Source: Cystobacter ferrugineus (GTDB lineage: Bacteria; Myxococcota; Myxococcia; Myxococcales; Myxococcaceae). Taken from it: a stretch of 64,000 nucleotides of DNA. This document shows, piece after piece, positions 9,501 through 19,613 of this stretch. Below the pieces are notes generated by a model. That model had not been told where the DNA came from and ran no database searches. It was given only the letters and a program-made list of their open reading frames with translations. The number at the start of each line of letters is the position of its first letter. Positions within the stretch are counted from its first letter, which is position 1. Made by a program: the position numbers and the translations under genes. The stretch is taken from positions 620,001 through 684,000 of the forward strand of contig NZ_MPIN01000002.1 of the NCBI RefSeq assembly GCF_001887355.1, in the 5' to 3' direction.

Positions 9501-10582
9501 AGGACCTCCATGCACGCGCGGTAGAGGTCCTTCCACCCCTCACGCTCCTTCACCACCGTCTTGAGGTACTCCAGCCACACCACCCGGTCCTGCACGGGAT
9601 CCTTCACGATGGCGCCCGTGAGGCCCGCGGCCAGGTCCGGAGCCCGGAGCACGCCGTCCCCGTAGTAGCCCGCCATGGCGAGGCCCCCGTTCATCACGGA
9701 GATGACCTCGGCCGTGGACAGCGCGCCCGAGGGCGTCTTGAGCTTCATCGTCCCATCCAGCGTCGCGCCGCCACGCAGCTCGCGGAAGAGGGTGACCACC
9801 CGGCGGATCTCCTCCAGCGCGGGTTTCTCCGCGGGCAGGGCCAGCGCGCGTCCCATCTCCGCCACGCGCTTCTCGACGATCTCCACCTCCTGCTCCAGCG
9901 AGTCGGGGGTGGGCAGCACCACGGTGTTGAAGCGGCGCAGCAGGGCGCTCGACAGCTCGTTCACGCCCCGGTCGCGGTTGTTCGCCGTGGCGATGACGTT
10001 GAAGCCCGCGCGGGCCTGCACCTCGCTGGACAGCTCTGGAACCGGGAGCGTCTTCTCGCTGAGCAGGGTGATGAGGGCGTCCTGCACCTCGCCCGGCATG
10101 CGCGTCAGCTCCTCGATGCGCGCGAGCTTCCCCTCGCGCATGGCGCGCATCACGGGGCTGGGCACCAGGGCCTTGTCCGAGGGGCCCTCGGCGAGCAGCC
10201 GCGCGTAGTTCCAGCCATAGCGCAGGGCCGCCTCGTCCGTGCCCGCCGTGCCTTGCACGAGCAGCGTCGAGTCCCCACAGATGGCGGCGGCCAGGTGCTC
10301 GCTCAGCCAGGACTTGGCGGTGCCGGGCACGCCGTAGAGCAGCAGGGCCCGGTCGGTGGCCAGCGTCGCCACGGCGATCTCCACCAGCCGCGCGTTGCCG
10401 ATGTACTTGGCGCTCACCCGGAAGCCGTCGGGCAGCGTGCCGCCGAGCAGGTAGAGGCGCACGGCCCAGGGCGAGAGCTTCCAGCCCGGGGGCTTGGGCC
10501 GGTCATCCGCCCGGGCGAGCGCGGCCAGTTCCTCGGCGTATTGCTGCTCGGCGTGCTGACGGAGAAGGGCGGTGGCGGTCAC
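9497..10582 (-). CDS. MoxR-family AAA ATPase
   Basis: This 361-residue ATPase has Walker A GVPGTAKSW (about residues 84-92), an EELTRMPGEVQDALITLLSE-like segment after Walker B, and sensor-1 NVIATANNRDRGVNELSSALLRRF. These are classic for the MoxR branch of AAA+. MoxR proteins act as chaperones that load metals or remodel complexes with a VWA partner, which is encoded two genes downstream. The GTG start at 10582 overlaps the previous stop (GTGA). The frame is open far upstream, but that part is a shadow of the DUF5691-like gene. Confidence 0.92.
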   Translation of the reverse strand: MTATALLRQHAEQQYAEELAALARADDRPKPPGWKLSPWAVRLYLLGGTLPDGFRVSAKYIGNARLVEIAVATLATDRALLLYGVPGTAKSWLSEHLAAAICGDSTLLVQGTAGTDEAALRYGWNYARLLAEGPSDKALVPSPVMRAMREGKLARIEELTRMPGEVQDALITLLSEKTLPVPELSSEVQARAGFNVIATANNRDRGVNELSSALLRRFNTVVLPTPDSLEQEVEIVEKRVAEMGRALALPAEKPALEEIRRVVTLFRELRGGATLDGTMKLKTPSGALSTAEVISVMNGGLAMAGYYGDGVLRAPDLAAGLTGAIVKDPVQDRVVWLEYLKTVVKEREGWKDLYRACMEVL

Positions 10583-12084
10583 GGTTTCAGCTCCTCGTGA
10601 AGGGTCCGGCAGAGCGAGACGCTCGTCTGGAAGCGATCGAGCTCCCGCTGCCAGGGGGACAGGGGGGTGGGCAGATGGAAGGGCTCGGCGGCGGCGGCGA
10701 GGCACTCCGCGGGCAGGATGAGCGCGGAGCGCGGGATGGAGGTGAACAAGGCCAGGGCGCGGTTCGTCGTGTCGTTCTGCTGACGAAGGGCCAGCAGCCA
10801 CGCCCGGGCGAGTTCCACCGGCCAGGGCGCGGGCGTCAGGGCGAGGGCGTGCTCCAGGCGGGGCAGGGCCTGCGCTCCACGGAGCACGCGCAGGGTATGC
10901 CCGGCGCGCTCCGAGGGAGGCAGGGCCTCGAACAGCGTGAACGCCAGGGACTCCGCGCGCTCGGGTGGGAGCACCTTGGGGTTCTGGCGAGCCCAGAAGT
11001 CGAGCAGGGCGGAGGCCCAATCCGGGGAAGCCCCCAGGCGCATCGCGTGGGCCCAGCCCTCCGAGAGCCCGATGCCGTCCTCGCTCCGCCCGGCGGCGGC
11101 GACGAGCTGCCCCGGCGTGGCGCCGAACGCACGCTCCCAGGTGGACAAGGGGAGCGCCGACAGGAGCCGCTGGAGCCAGTGCTCGCCCTGGCCGGTGCCG
11201 GCGGGCGGCTTGTCCAGACCATCGCGTTCGGCCTCGGTGTCCCACTTCTCGGGGAAGCGGACGCGGAGCGTCGCGGGCTGCTCCCAATGCAGCACCGCCC
11301 GGGCCCGCTCCTCCATTCGCCGCGCGAAGGCGGACGTGGGCAGCCGGGAGAGCAGCTCCCTGGCCACCTCGCGCACCCCGGCCGCGCGATCCTTGCGGCC
11401 CAGCTCCAGCAGGGGTTCGTCCTCCAGGGAGAGTCCCTGCTTCAGGCTGGAGAGGAACCGGGCGCGGTGCTCGCTCTTCTCCTGGGCGAAGGTGCCCTGG
11501 AGCCAGGCGCGGGCGCGGGTCGGATCCGTGAGCCGGGTCCGCTCGAGCACGGTGCGCCGCTCCTCGAAGGACCCCTCCGTCCACACGCGCTCGGCCTCCT
11601 CGGGAGAGGTGCTGGTGCCGGTCAGCACGGAGCGCCATTCGGGGTGGAGGCGGGCGAGCCACCGGCCCCGTTCGCCCAGCACCGGAACGATCGCCGCGCG
11701 CATCGGTCCTTTGAATCCGAGCATGCGGGGCAGCAGCTCCGGGGGAAGGCGGCGGCGCGCATGGGCCATCCGCTCGAGGATCGCGCCCAGCATCTCGGCG
11801 TCCGCAGTGGCCATGACCTCCACCAGGAGGGCGCTCACGCGGGGAGGGCAGACCTCCAGGGTGTCGGGCGGTGCCGCTTCCCCGGGCGCGCCGAGCTGGG
11901 ACAGACGGCCACCCGCGGCCCGCGCCACTCCCCGCGCTCCGGCCGCGAGCAGCACCCGCTTCTCCACGGACAGGGTGCTCAGGGCACGCGCCGTCTGGCC
12001 CTCCACGCCTCCCAGGGAGTCGAGCTCGGGCGCGTGGGCGGTGCCCAGGAACGCGAGACGCGTCAATGGATCCAGGTCGTTCAC
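10579..12084 (-). CDS. DUF5691-like helical repeat protein
   Basis: This 501-residue soluble protein is Leu/Arg/Trp-rich and made of short helices, suggesting an armadillo/HEAT-like scaffold. I identify it as DUF5691-like mainly from context: that family sits between SWIM zinc-finger and MoxR genes in many actinobacteria, cyanobacteria and myxobacteria. The start VNDLDPLTRLAFLGT is a GTG at 12084, overlapping the SWIM gene stop by GTGA. No catalytic motif is visible. It probably bridges the SWIM protein and the ATPase. Confidence 0.7.
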   Translation of the reverse strand: MNDLDPLTRLAFLGTAHAPELDSLGGVEGQTARALSTLSVEKRVLLAAGARGVARAAGGRLSQLGAPGEAAPPDTLEVCPPRVSALLVEVMATADAEMLGAILERMAHARRRLPPELLPRMLGFKGPMRAAIVPVLGERGRWLARLHPEWRSVLTGTSTSPEEAERVWTEGSFEERRTVLERTRLTDPTRARAWLQGTFAQEKSEHRARFLSSLKQGLSLEDEPLLELGRKDRAAGVREVARELLSRLPTSAFARRMEERARAVLHWEQPATLRVRFPEKWDTEAERDGLDKPPAGTGQGEHWLQRLLSALPLSTWERAFGATPGQLVAAAGRSEDGIGLSEGWAHAMRLGASPDWASALLDFWARQNPKVLPPERAESLAFTLFEALPPSERAGHTLRVLRGAQALPRLEHALALTPAPWPVELARAWLLALRQQNDTTNRALALFTSIPRSALILPAECLAAAAEPFHLPTPLSPWQRELDRFQTSVSLCRTLHEELKP

Positions 12085-13412
12085 CGCGCGCCTCCTCCCA
12101 GGGCGTACAGCGTTCCGTCCACGAGCACGCTCAGCGGACGCAGCCGTTCCCCATCCCATTCGCCGAACACGTCCACCGGGTGGCCACCCGACAGGGCCAG
12201 CAGCTTCCACTGGTCACACGGGCCGAGCCGGAGCGCCGAGCCCGTGGCGTCCTCCCGCAGCCACATCCGCTCCTCGTTCTCCAGCACGGGGACGACGCCG
12301 CCCAGCATCGTCGCCATGCGCTCCTGGAAGGGCTGCCGGGCCAGTTCCTCGGCGAAGCGCCGCTGGAGCGCGTCGAGCGTGAGCGAGGGCAGGGGGCCCG
12401 TCCAGGGCCGGAGGTCTCCCCGCCGCTCCAGGACCTTCGCCCGCTGGGGCGCCGCGCTCGGCCAGTACACGAGCTCCGCGTCGAAGGCGGTGCCCGGAAT
12501 GAGCTTCTCGGAGAACTGCCCGGAGGCCCCGACGGCGAACTGGAGGACGCGGGCCGTCCGGCCGTGGGTGGTGCCGAGCAGCCACGTGCGTTGCTCGCGC
12601 ACGTGCGCCGAGTCGTCCAGCTCCTGGCTGACGACGGCCCAGGTGTCCTGGAGGCGCTCGCCGCGGGCGAGGACGTCCTCGTCGCGCAGCGGGGCGCCCA
12701 CCCGCGCCTGGACATCCGCCGCGAGGGGCGCGGGAAGCTGCTCCATCTTCCGCCAGGCCTCGATGACGAGGGCGATCCGCCCGAGCCGCTCCACGAGGCG
12801 CCGGGGCTCGGGACGTCCCTCCAGCTCTCCCGCGAGCAGACGCAGTTGCGCCGCGAGGCCCGGGCTCTCCGCGTCCACCAGCCGCGCCGCCTGTTCATGC
12901 GCGGGCGCCGCCGTGTCGAGCCGGGCCAGTCCCCCGCGCACGAGGTCCTCCATCCACAGCCCCAGGGCCTCCATGCCCCGGGCCATGCGCTCCTGGCGCT
13001 CGGCGGTGCGCTTGGCCCGGGCCTTCGTGTCCACGGGGGCGGCGCCTTCCGCCGCGGGTGCCGCCTTCTTCGCCGCCTTGCGCTCGGCGGCGGCGGAGCG
13101 TTTGGCGAGCCACTCCTCCACCCAGGTGGGGGGAGTGGCCTGGGGCAGGCGCTCCGCGGCGAGCAGCAGCAGCAACCCGATGCAGTGCTTGCAGGGAATC
13201 TTGCGGCTGGGGCACGTGCACGACGGGGTGAGGTCCGACAGGTCGATGCGTACCTGGTACAGCGCGCTGCCCTGGCACTCGCCCCAGGCGGCGCGCTCGC
13301 CGCGGCCCAAGAGCTTCCACTCCCGCTCCCGCGCGAGCTTCTGGCCGGAGGCCGCCACGGAGGAGTCGGGCGCGAGCGCGAGGGCCTGTTCGGAGGTGAG
13401 GGGGGGAGCCAT
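12081..13412 (-). CDS. SWIM zinc-finger protein
   Basis: This 443-residue protein has the SWIM-type CxCx(n)CxH-like motif CTCPSRKIPCKHC near residues 64-76, in a context (GSALYQVRIDL, then GLLLLLA) typical of the family. SWIM domains bind nucleic acid or protein. An Ala/Lys-rich linker (about 105-140) follows, then a long helical C-terminal region. The ATG at 13412 was chosen: the frame is open 13 codons further up, but MAPPLTSEQALALAPD is the natural start. It is the first gene of the operon and diverges from the methyltransferase across 177 nt. Confidence 0.85.
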   Translation of the reverse strand: MAPPLTSEQALALAPDSSVAASGQKLAREREWKLLGRGERAAWGECQGSALYQVRIDLSDLTPSCTCPSRKIPCKHCIGLLLLLAAERLPQATPPTWVEEWLAKRSAAAERKAAKKAAPAAEGAAPVDTKARAKRTAERQERMARGMEALGLWMEDLVRGGLARLDTAAPAHEQAARLVDAESPGLAAQLRLLAGELEGRPEPRRLVERLGRIALVIEAWRKMEQLPAPLAADVQARVGAPLRDEDVLARGERLQDTWAVVSQELDDSAHVREQRTWLLGTTHGRTARVLQFAVGASGQFSEKLIPGTAFDAELVYWPSAAPQRAKVLERRGDLRPWTGPLPSLTLDALQRRFAEELARQPFQERMATMLGGVVPVLENEERMWLREDATGSALRLGPCDQWKLLALSGGHPVDVFGEWDGERLRPLSVLVDGTLYALGGGAR

Positions 13413-13589
13413 GGTCGTTGGTGCCGGAGAGCATAGCGGTTCGGGTGACACGGCGTGGAGCCGTCAATTTTTTGGACGCACTTCGGGTGCTACAGGATCG
13501 ATCAGACAAAAACAGGCTGGGAATTAGACGTAGCCGATTGTTGCGGCACATTGCCCCCCGTTACCGACGACCCCCCTGACGGAGGCGAG

Positions 13590-14474
13590 ATGTCCGCCGA
13601 AGCCGCAGCTCCTGTCCTGAAGCTCGTTCAGCCCACCCTGCGTGAAAGCCTCTACGCCAAGAGCGATGCGTACCGGCTCTACCAGGGGGACAGCCTCGCG
13701 CTGCTCGAGCAGTTCGAGCCGGGTACCTTCGACATGGTGTTCGCGGACCCGCCCTACTTCCTGTCCAACGGCGGCTTCACCTGCAAGAACGGCAAGCGCG
13801 CCGCGGTGAACAAGGGCGGCTGGGACGTGTCGCGCGGGGTGGAGGAGGACCATGCCTTCACCACCGCGTGGCTCAAGGCCTGCCAGCGCGTGCTCAAGCC
13901 CACCGGCAGCATCTGGGTGAGCGGCACCCAGCACGTCATCTTCTCCGTGGGCTTCGCCATGCAGAAGCTGGGCTACAAGCTGCTCAACACCGTCACCTGG
14001 TACAAGCCCAACGCGAGCCCCAACCTCGCCTGCCGCTACTTCACCCACTCCTCCGAGCTGCTCATCTGGGCGTCGCCCAAGCCGGCCGCGAAGCTCCAGC
14101 ACACCTTCAACTACGCGAAGATGAAGGCGGACAACGGCGGCAAGCAGATGCGCGACGTGTGGGCGCTGCCGCGCTCGGGTGAGGAGGAGTTGAACGCCGA
14201 CGAGTCCGGCCGCGTGTGGACGATGACGGCGCCGCGCAAGGAGGAGAAGGCGCACGGCAGCCACCCCACGCAGAAGCCGGTGTCGCTGCTCGAGCGCGTC
14301 ATCGAGGCGAGCACCCCCGAGGACGCGCTGGTGTTGGATCCCTTCAACGGCAGTGGCACCACGGGCGTGGCGGCGCTCAAGCTGGGCCGGCGCTACGTGG
14401 GCATCGACATGGACGAGAAGTACCTGTCGCTGTCCAAGAAGCGCCTGACCGAGGCCGAGCGCGCCACGCGCTGA
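13590..14474 (+). CDS. Orphan DpnA-like DNA adenine methyltransferase
   Basis: This 294-residue methyltransferase has catalytic DPPY at residues 53-56, before the SAM-binding DPFNGSGTTG (about 250-259). That is the beta-class order for N6-adenine or N4-cytosine enzymes. The stretches DPPYFLSNGGF, PNASPNLACRYFTHSSELL, GKQMRDVWALP and HPTQKPVSLLERVI match the M.DpnA type (GATC adenine) as I remember it. Start ATG 13590 has GGAGGCGAG just upstream; an in-frame extension to 13455 looks non-coding. No restriction enzyme gene is adjacent, so it is probably a solitary regulatory or protective methylase. The GATC target is an inference. Confidence 0.88.
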   Translation: MSAEAAAPVLKLVQPTLRESLYAKSDAYRLYQGDSLALLEQFEPGTFDMVFADPPYFLSNGGFTCKNGKRAAVNKGGWDVSRGVEEDHAFTTAWLKACQRVLKPTGSIWVSGTQHVIFSVGFAMQKLGYKLLNTVTWYKPNASPNLACRYFTHSSELLIWASPKPAAKLQHTFNYAKMKADNGGKQMRDVWALPRSGEEELNADESGRVWTMTAPRKEEKAHGSHPTQKPVSLLERVIEASTPEDALVLDPFNGSGTTGVAALKLGRRYVGIDMDEKYLSLSKKRLTEAERATR

Positions 14475-14478
14475 GCCC

Positions 14479-14901
14479 TCACTTCGTGACGAGTGGGAGG
14501 CTCTGTCCCTCCGGCGCGTGTTTCATCGCCACCGAGTTCATGCAGTAGCGCAGCCCCGTGGGCGGAGGGCCATCCGGGAAGACGTGTCCCAGGTGCCCAT
14601 CACACCGGCCGCATCTCACCTCGGTGCGCACCATCCCGTACGAGACGTCGCGATACTCCGCCACCGCGTCGGGTTTGAGCGGCTGGGTGAAGGAGGGCCA
14701 GCCCGTCCCGGACTCGAACTTCTCGCCCGACTTGAACAGCGGGTTGTTGCAGCCGGCGCAGACATACGTGCCGGGCTCCTTCGTGCCCAGGAAGCAGCCG
14801 CTTCCCGGCCGCTCGGTGCCGTGCTGGCGCAGCACCTGGTACTCCTGGGGATTCAGGCGCTTCTTCCATTCCTCGTCGCTCAGGACCAGTTTGTCACTCA
14901 T
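14479..14901 (-). CDS. msrB: Peptide-methionine (R)-S-oxide reductase
   Basis: MsrB reduces the R-epimer of methionine sulfoxide in proteins. The 140-residue protein has the two zinc CxxC pairs (CAGC and CGRC) and the active-site block [12 protein letters not shown] with catalytic cysteine. It also has the conserved GTGWPSF and [16 protein letters not shown] region. No signal peptide is present, so it is cytoplasmic. The start MSDKLVLSD at 14901 is chosen over an upstream open stretch of poor composition. It converges on the methyltransferase, with only 4 nt between stops. Confidence 0.95.
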   Translation of the reverse strand: MSDKLVLSDEEWKKRLNPQEYQVLRQHGTERPGSGCFLGTKEPGTYVCAGCNNPLFKSGEKFESGTGWPSFTQPLKPDAVAEYRDVSYGMVRTEVRCGRCDGHLGHVFPDGPPPTGLRYCMNSVAMKHAPEGQSLPLVTK

Positions 14902-15003
14902 GCGGGGATCCTGCTGTCCGGTCCTCCCGGGAGCAAGCCCATCGCATGCCCCCGGGCACATGTCCTCCCCGGTTGCCCCAGGTTCTGTTGGCTGCTCCCC
15001 AAG

Positions 15004-18000
15004 CTATCCCTCCTGCTCCAGGACCTTCTGGATTTGAGGCAGGGCGTAGGGCTTGGGCAGGACCACCACCCCCTGCAGGCGCGCGTCCGCGCCGACGAGC
15101 GCCGAGCTTCCGTGTCCCGAGGCGATGACGATCTTCATCCCGAGCTGGAGCCGGATGACTTCCCGGGCCAGCTCCACGCCCGACATGCCCGGCAGTGACA
15201 CATCGGTGAACAGCACGTCGAAGCGCTGGCGCTTGAGCACGCGGCTGGCCTCCTCCGCGCTCCCCACCGCCACCACGTCGTACCCCAAGAGGCCCATCAG
15301 CTCGAGCGCCGAGGTGCGGATGTCCTCATCGTCCTCCACCAGCAGCACCCGCAGGGGCGAAGGCCCTTCCGGACGGGGCGAGGCTTCGGGCGCTCGAGGC
15401 TTCTCGGGGGCGCGTGGGGGCGGCGGAGGCGTCTCCTGCCGTCGCGGGCGCTGGTTGAGCAGTTGCCGGAGCTTGCGCGCCAGGTCCTCCCGGCGGTGCG
15501 GCTTGCTCAACAGGTGGACCCCCGGGTCGAGCCGCCCTCCGTGCACGATGGCGTTCTCCGTGTACCCCGAGGTGAAGAGCACCTCGATTCCCGGCTGCAG
15601 GAGCCTGGCCTGCCGGGCCAGGTCGGTGCTGCGCACCGGGCCGGGCATCACCACGTCGGTGAACAGCAGATCCACCGGGAGGCCGCTCTGGATGATGGCC
15701 AGCGCCCCCTGGCCATCCGCGGCCTTGAGCACGCGGTAGCCCAGGTCCGTGAGGATCTCCACCACCGTGGCGCGCACCTCGGCGTCGTCCTCGACGACGA
15801 GGATGGTCTCGGTTCCTCCCTCCACGGGCCCCTCGGGGAGCTCGTCGAGAGGCATCTCGGCCTGGAAGACACGGGGCAGGTAGATCTTCAGCGTCGTGCC
15901 GTGACCCACCTCGCTGTAGATCTTCACGTGCCCGCCGCTCTGCTTGACGAAGCCATACACCATGCTCAGGCCCAGTCCCGTGCCGCGGCCCTCGGGCTTG
16001 GTGGTGAAGAACGGCTCGAAGGCGCGCTCGATGACCTCCGGGGGCATGCCGCCTCCGGTGTCGGAGACGGCCAGCAGCACGTAGGGCCCGGGCTTCACGT
16101 CCGGGTGCATCCGCGCGTAGCGCTCGTCGAGCCGGGCGTTGCTGACCTCGATGGTCAGCTTGCCCGACCTCTCCATGGCGTCCCGGGCGTTGATGGCCAG
16201 GTTGAGGATGACGTTCTCGAGCTGGTTGGGATCGACGGCCGTGTTCCACAGCCCGCCCGAGATGATGGTCTCCACCTCGACGTCCTCGCCCAGGGCGCGG
16301 CGCAGCAGCTCATCCATCCCGCGCACCAGCCGGCCCAGGTGGAGCACCACGGGGGTGAGGGGCTGCCGGCGGGCGAAGGCGAGCAGTTGCGAGGCGAGCC
16401 GGGCCCCACGTTCCACCGAGTGGATGGCGGTGCGCACACGGCGCATTCCCCGCTCGTTGCCCACCAGGTCGCGCTCCAGCAGTTGGAGGTTGCCCCCGAT
16501 GACCTGCAGCAGGTTGTTGAAGTCATGGGCCACGCCGCCGGTGAGCTTGCCCACCGCCTCCATCTTCTGGGACTGGCGCAGCTGCTCCTCGGTCTGCCGT
16601 TGGTCCGTGATGTCCCGCGCGGTGGAGTAGGTGATCCCCTCTTGTGGCATGGGGACCGCCTTCCAGGACAACAGCCGGTAGGTGCCGTCCTTGTGCCGCA
16701 GACGGTTCTCGAAACGCATGACGGGCTGGCCCTCGGACAGGTGCCGCCGTTCCGCCTGGGTCTTCTCGAGATCCTCGGGGTGCTCCAACCAGGCGGACGT
16801 CTTGCCCAACAGCTCCTCCGGCGCCCAGCCCATGAGGGTGGTCCACGCCGGGTTGACGCGCAGGAACCTGCCCTCGGCGTCCGACACCACCAGCAGATCC
16901 TGCGACACGGTCCAGACCCGGTCGAGCTCGCGCGTGCGCTCCGCGACACGCTGCTCCAGCGTCTCGTTGGCTTGCCGCAGTTGCGCCACGGCCCGTACGC
17001 GCTCACTCGCCGTCCGGACGCGATCGGCCACGTCGCGCAGGAAGTCGATGTCGTCCTGGCTCCACTGGCGCACCTGGTCGTCGTGAAGGTAGAGGAGCGC
17101 GACGAGGCGGCCTTGCTCCATCAGGGGCACGTTGAGCAGCGCCCGGATGCCGAGCACCCGCAGGTTGTCGGCGCCGGCACTCGTCCGCTCGTCGTTCTCG
17201 ATGTCCGGGATGGCGACGGTCTCGCCCCGCTTGAGCGCCTCGATGTAGACGCCATAGTCGGAGAAGCGGTGCAGGCCAGCCACGCTGAAGGTGTCGGAGC
17301 GGGAGATCCAGTCCCGCTCGATCTCCAGGTACTGCTGAGTGGCGTCGAACGTGCCGTATCCCGCGCGCAGGATGCCCAGCAGCCGTCCGACCCGCTCCAT
17401 GGCGGTACCCGCGATGTCGGCCGTGTCGGTCAGGTCGCGCAGCTTGTCTCCGATCTCGACGACGGCCGCCTGGCGCAGCTCGCCCTGTTTGCGCTCGTCG
17501 ATGTCCATCAGCAGGCCGGGAAAGCGCAGCGGCTGGCCGTCGGCGCCGAGCTCGCAGTGGCCGTTGGCCTCGATCCAGAAGAAGGGCCCTCCCCGGGTGC
17601 GGCGGACGCGGTACTCGCAGCGGTAGGGTCCACCCGTGTGCAGCGTGAGGCGCGTCTGCTCCTCGACACGGACGCGATCCTCGGGGTGGACGAATGCCCC
17701 GTACTCATCGATCGGCAACCCCCGGGCGGCCTGCTCCGGCGTGAGCTCGAAGGTCCGCGCGAACCGCTCGTCACCCGTGAGCAGACCGGCCGGGATGTTC
17801 CACACCCACGTGCCGAGCACCGAACCCGCGTTGAGCGCGATCTGGAGCCGCTCGTTGGTCTCGCGCAACCGGTCCTCGGCGGCCCGGCGCTCCGTCACGT
17901 CCTGCACGACACCGAGCAGCCGGAGGGGGTAGCCCTTCTCATCCCGGAGCATCTCGCTGCGCCGGGCAATCCACCGCACCTGTCCCGAACGGGCCTGGCG

Positions 18001-18744
18001 GATCCGGTACTCGGCCCGGGCGTTCACCCGGCCATGCTCGCGGAACTCCACGGTCGCGGCGTGGTGCAGATCCTCGGGGAGGAGCGTCTCCTCGATGGCC
18101 TCGGCGGGGGGATGCTCCGTCGACTCGATGCCATACAGCCGGCAGAACTCCGGCGTCACGGTCAACACACCGGTGCTCAGCTCCAGCGTGAACACGCCAA
18201 TCCCCCCGACTTCCTGCGCGAAGCGCAGATGCCGTTCCCGCTCGCGCAGGCGCTCCTCGGCCTCCCGGCGGGCGGTGATGTCCTGGGTGACGCAGATGGC
18301 GAACTTCGGATGGCCCCGCGCGTCCCGGGCGAGCGAGACGTGGTTGTTGACCCACACCACGGAGCCGTCGGGCCGCACGTTGCGCTTGTCCACGGAGTAG
18401 GGCTCGCCCGTCTCCAACAGCCTCCGCCACTGGGTGGCATGCGCCTCGCGATCGTCGGGATGCGTCAGGGATTGTTGGGAGCGGCCAATCACGTCCTCGA
18501 GCGCACGCCCGACGATGTCGCAGAAGCGCTGGTTGGCCATGACCAGCGTGCCGTCGAGCGCGCGCTGGGTGATGCCCACGCTCGCCTGGTTGACGAGCAT
18601 GTTCAGACGCTCCCGATCGTCTTCTCGCTGAGCCTCGCCCGGCTCCTGGGCGCCCCCCCGGTGGGGGATTCCAGGGGCCATGGGTGCTTCGTCTTCGACC
18701 TTCAACGAGGGCTCCAGACCAGGGGGAGGCGGACTCAGAGTCAT
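15004..18744 (-). CDS. Multi-PAS/GAF hybrid histidine kinase with two receivers
   Basis: This is a 1246-residue soluble hybrid kinase. Order: PAS1 (about 46-160), PAS2 (165-290), PAS3 (298-418), GAF (425-580), coiled coil, PAS4 (610-720), HisKA with phospho-His in AHDFNN (His740), HATPase (840-957, with [17 protein letters not shown] and GTGLGL), receiver 1 (Asp1030) and receiver 2 (Asp1181) after a Pro-rich linker. There are no membrane segments, so signals are cytoplasmic. Two C-terminal receivers suggest a phosphorelay to an unlinked regulator. No response-regulator output gene is adjacent. It diverges from the CHI-like gene. Confidence 0.92.
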   Translation of the reverse strand: MTLSPPPPGLEPSLKVEDEAPMAPGIPHRGGAQEPGEAQREDDRERLNMLVNQASVGITQRALDGTLVMANQRFCDIVGRALEDVIGRSQQSLTHPDDREAHATQWRRLLETGEPYSVDKRNVRPDGSVVWVNNHVSLARDARGHPKFAICVTQDITARREAEERLRERERHLRFAQEVGGIGVFTLELSTGVLTVTPEFCRLYGIESTEHPPAEAIEETLLPEDLHHAATVEFREHGRVNARAEYRIRQARSGQVRWIARRSEMLRDEKGYPLRLLGVVQDVTERRAAEDRLRETNERLQIALNAGSVLGTWVWNIPAGLLTGDERFARTFELTPEQAARGLPIDEYGAFVHPEDRVRVEEQTRLTLHTGGPYRCEYRVRRTRGGPFFWIEANGHCELGADGQPLRFPGLLMDIDERKQGELRQAAVVEIGDKLRDLTDTADIAGTAMERVGRLLGILRAGYGTFDATQQYLEIERDWISRSDTFSVAGLHRFSDYGVYIEALKRGETVAIPDIENDERTSAGADNLRVLGIRALLNVPLMEQGRLVALLYLHDDQVRQWSQDDIDFLRDVADRVRTASERVRAVAQLRQANETLEQRVAERTRELDRVWTVSQDLLVVSDAEGRFLRVNPAWTTLMGWAPEELLGKTSAWLEHPEDLEKTQAERRHLSEGQPVMRFENRLRHKDGTYRLLSWKAVPMPQEGITYSTARDITDQRQTEEQLRQSQKMEAVGKLTGGVAHDFNNLLQVIGGNLQLLERDLVGNERGMRRVRTAIHSVERGARLASQLLAFARRQPLTPVVLHLGRLVRGMDELLRRALGEDVEVETIISGGLWNTAVDPNQLENVILNLAINARDAMERSGKLTIEVSNARLDERYARMHPDVKPGPYVLLAVSDTGGGMPPEVIERAFEPFFTTKPEGRGTGLGLSMVYGFVKQSGGHVKIYSEVGHGTTLKIYLPRVFQAEMPLDELPEGPVEGGTETILVVEDDAEVRATVVEILTDLGYRVLKAADGQGALAIIQSGLPVDLLFTDVVMPGPVRSTDLARQARLLQPGIEVLFTSGYTENAIVHGGRLDPGVHLLSKPHRREDLARKLRQLLNQRPRRQETPPPPPRAPEKPRAPEASPRPEGPSPLRVLLVEDDEDIRTSALELMGLLGYDVVAVGSAEEASRVLKRQRFDVLFTDVSLPGMSGVELAREVIRLQLGMKIVIASGHGSSALVGADARLQGVVVLPKPYALPQIQKVLEQEG

Positions 18745-19049
18745 AGGGGCGGGTGGACTCGCGCGAGGGCGCTTCGCAGAGAGTTGATGCTGGGGTCGGC
18801 CGCGTCACGCAACGACAAGCCCATTCCGCGCTCCTCCCCGACCCAGCGTCCTGGGCTTGGAGCGGATGTCGCGTGGCCCGCCCAGGGAGGGGGAACCATA
18901 GCACGGCCCATGTGCGCTCCCCGGCCAGTACCCTCTCCGCTCACCAGCGGACACTGACGGGGGGGCACGGCCACCCTTCTGGTTGGCGGCCCGGTCGCGG
19001 GTGTGCACCATGGACCCCACCTGTTGGTGGGGTGGCGAGGGGGTCGGAG
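18745..19049. promoter_or_regulatory. Divergent intergenic region
   Basis: These 305 bases separate the divergent hybrid kinase and CHI-like gene, so they must contain both promoters. I see no gene, no tRNA and no clear -35/-10 pair. A purine-rich stretch just before the plus-strand start (GAGG at 19037-19040, GGAG at 19046-19049) supplies its ribosome site. Confidence 0.4.
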
Positions 19050-19592
19050 ATGGTGCGCATGGGGTGGAAGCTCGCGGGAGCACTGACGGCGTTGCTGTTG
19101 AGCACGGGCGCGGCCCAGGCGCGGGAGTTCGCGGGGGTGCGGGTGCCCGAGGAAGTCACCCTGCAGGGCAGGCAACTGTCGCTGGCCCACGTGGAACTGC
19201 ATCAGATGTTCTTCTTCAAGGTCTACGTCTGGTCGCTCTACTTCGAGCATCCGCCGCGGGCGAAGGACGAGGCCATCTCCTCCAACTGCATCAAGCGCCT
19301 GCAACTGCGCTTCCTGCGCCATGTCACCCGGGAGCAGCTCGTGGATGCCTTCCGCGATGGCCTGGCCCGGAATGCCGCGCTGCGCCACTCTCCCCTGAGT
19401 GACGACCTGGAGCGGCTGCTCGGCTCGTTGAAGGACGTGCCCAAGGGCGGCGAGCTCACGCTCACCTACGTGCCGGGAGGCGGACTGCAGGTGGAGGGCG
19501 AGGCCACCCACGGTGTTCACATCGGGGGCAAGCCGTTCGCGGACGCGCTCTTCGTGTCCTGGCTGGAGAACCACCCCATCTTCGCGAACTGA
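19050..19592 (+). CDS. Exported chalcone isomerase-like protein
   Basis: This 180-residue protein has a Sec signal peptide (basic start, hydrophobic run LAGALTALLLST, then GAAQA-R). The mature part begins FAGVRVPEEVTLQGRQL and includes MFFFKVYVWSLYFEHP, typical of the chalcone-isomerase-like (Chalcone_3) family of periplasmic bacterial proteins. Those are usually non-catalytic lipid or ligand binders. ATG at 19050 or 19059 are both possible; each has a purine-rich site about 9 nt upstream. No flavonoid genes are nearby, so no pathway can be assigned. Confidence 0.75.
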   Translation: MVRMGWKLAGALTALLLSTGAAQAREFAGVRVPEEVTLQGRQLSLAHVELHQMFFFKVYVWSLYFEHPPRAKDEAISSNCIKRLQLRFLRHVTREQLVDAFRDGLARNAALRHSPLSDDLERLLGSLKDVPKGGELTLTYVPGGGLQVEGEATHGVHIGGKPFADALFVSWLENHPIFAN

Positions 19593-19613
19593 AGCAGGGG
19601 CGGGGGCTCCCCC

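Noticed and set aside
7542-9524. 660-codon plus-strand open frame opposite the DUF5682-like gene
   Set aside because: GC-rich shadow: His/Gln/Arg/Leu-rich, no domain, no ribosome site, fully antisense to a clear gene. Many similar long frames (10597-13527, 15463-18957, 30839-33154, 24607-26796, 39220-41502) were dropped for the same reason.
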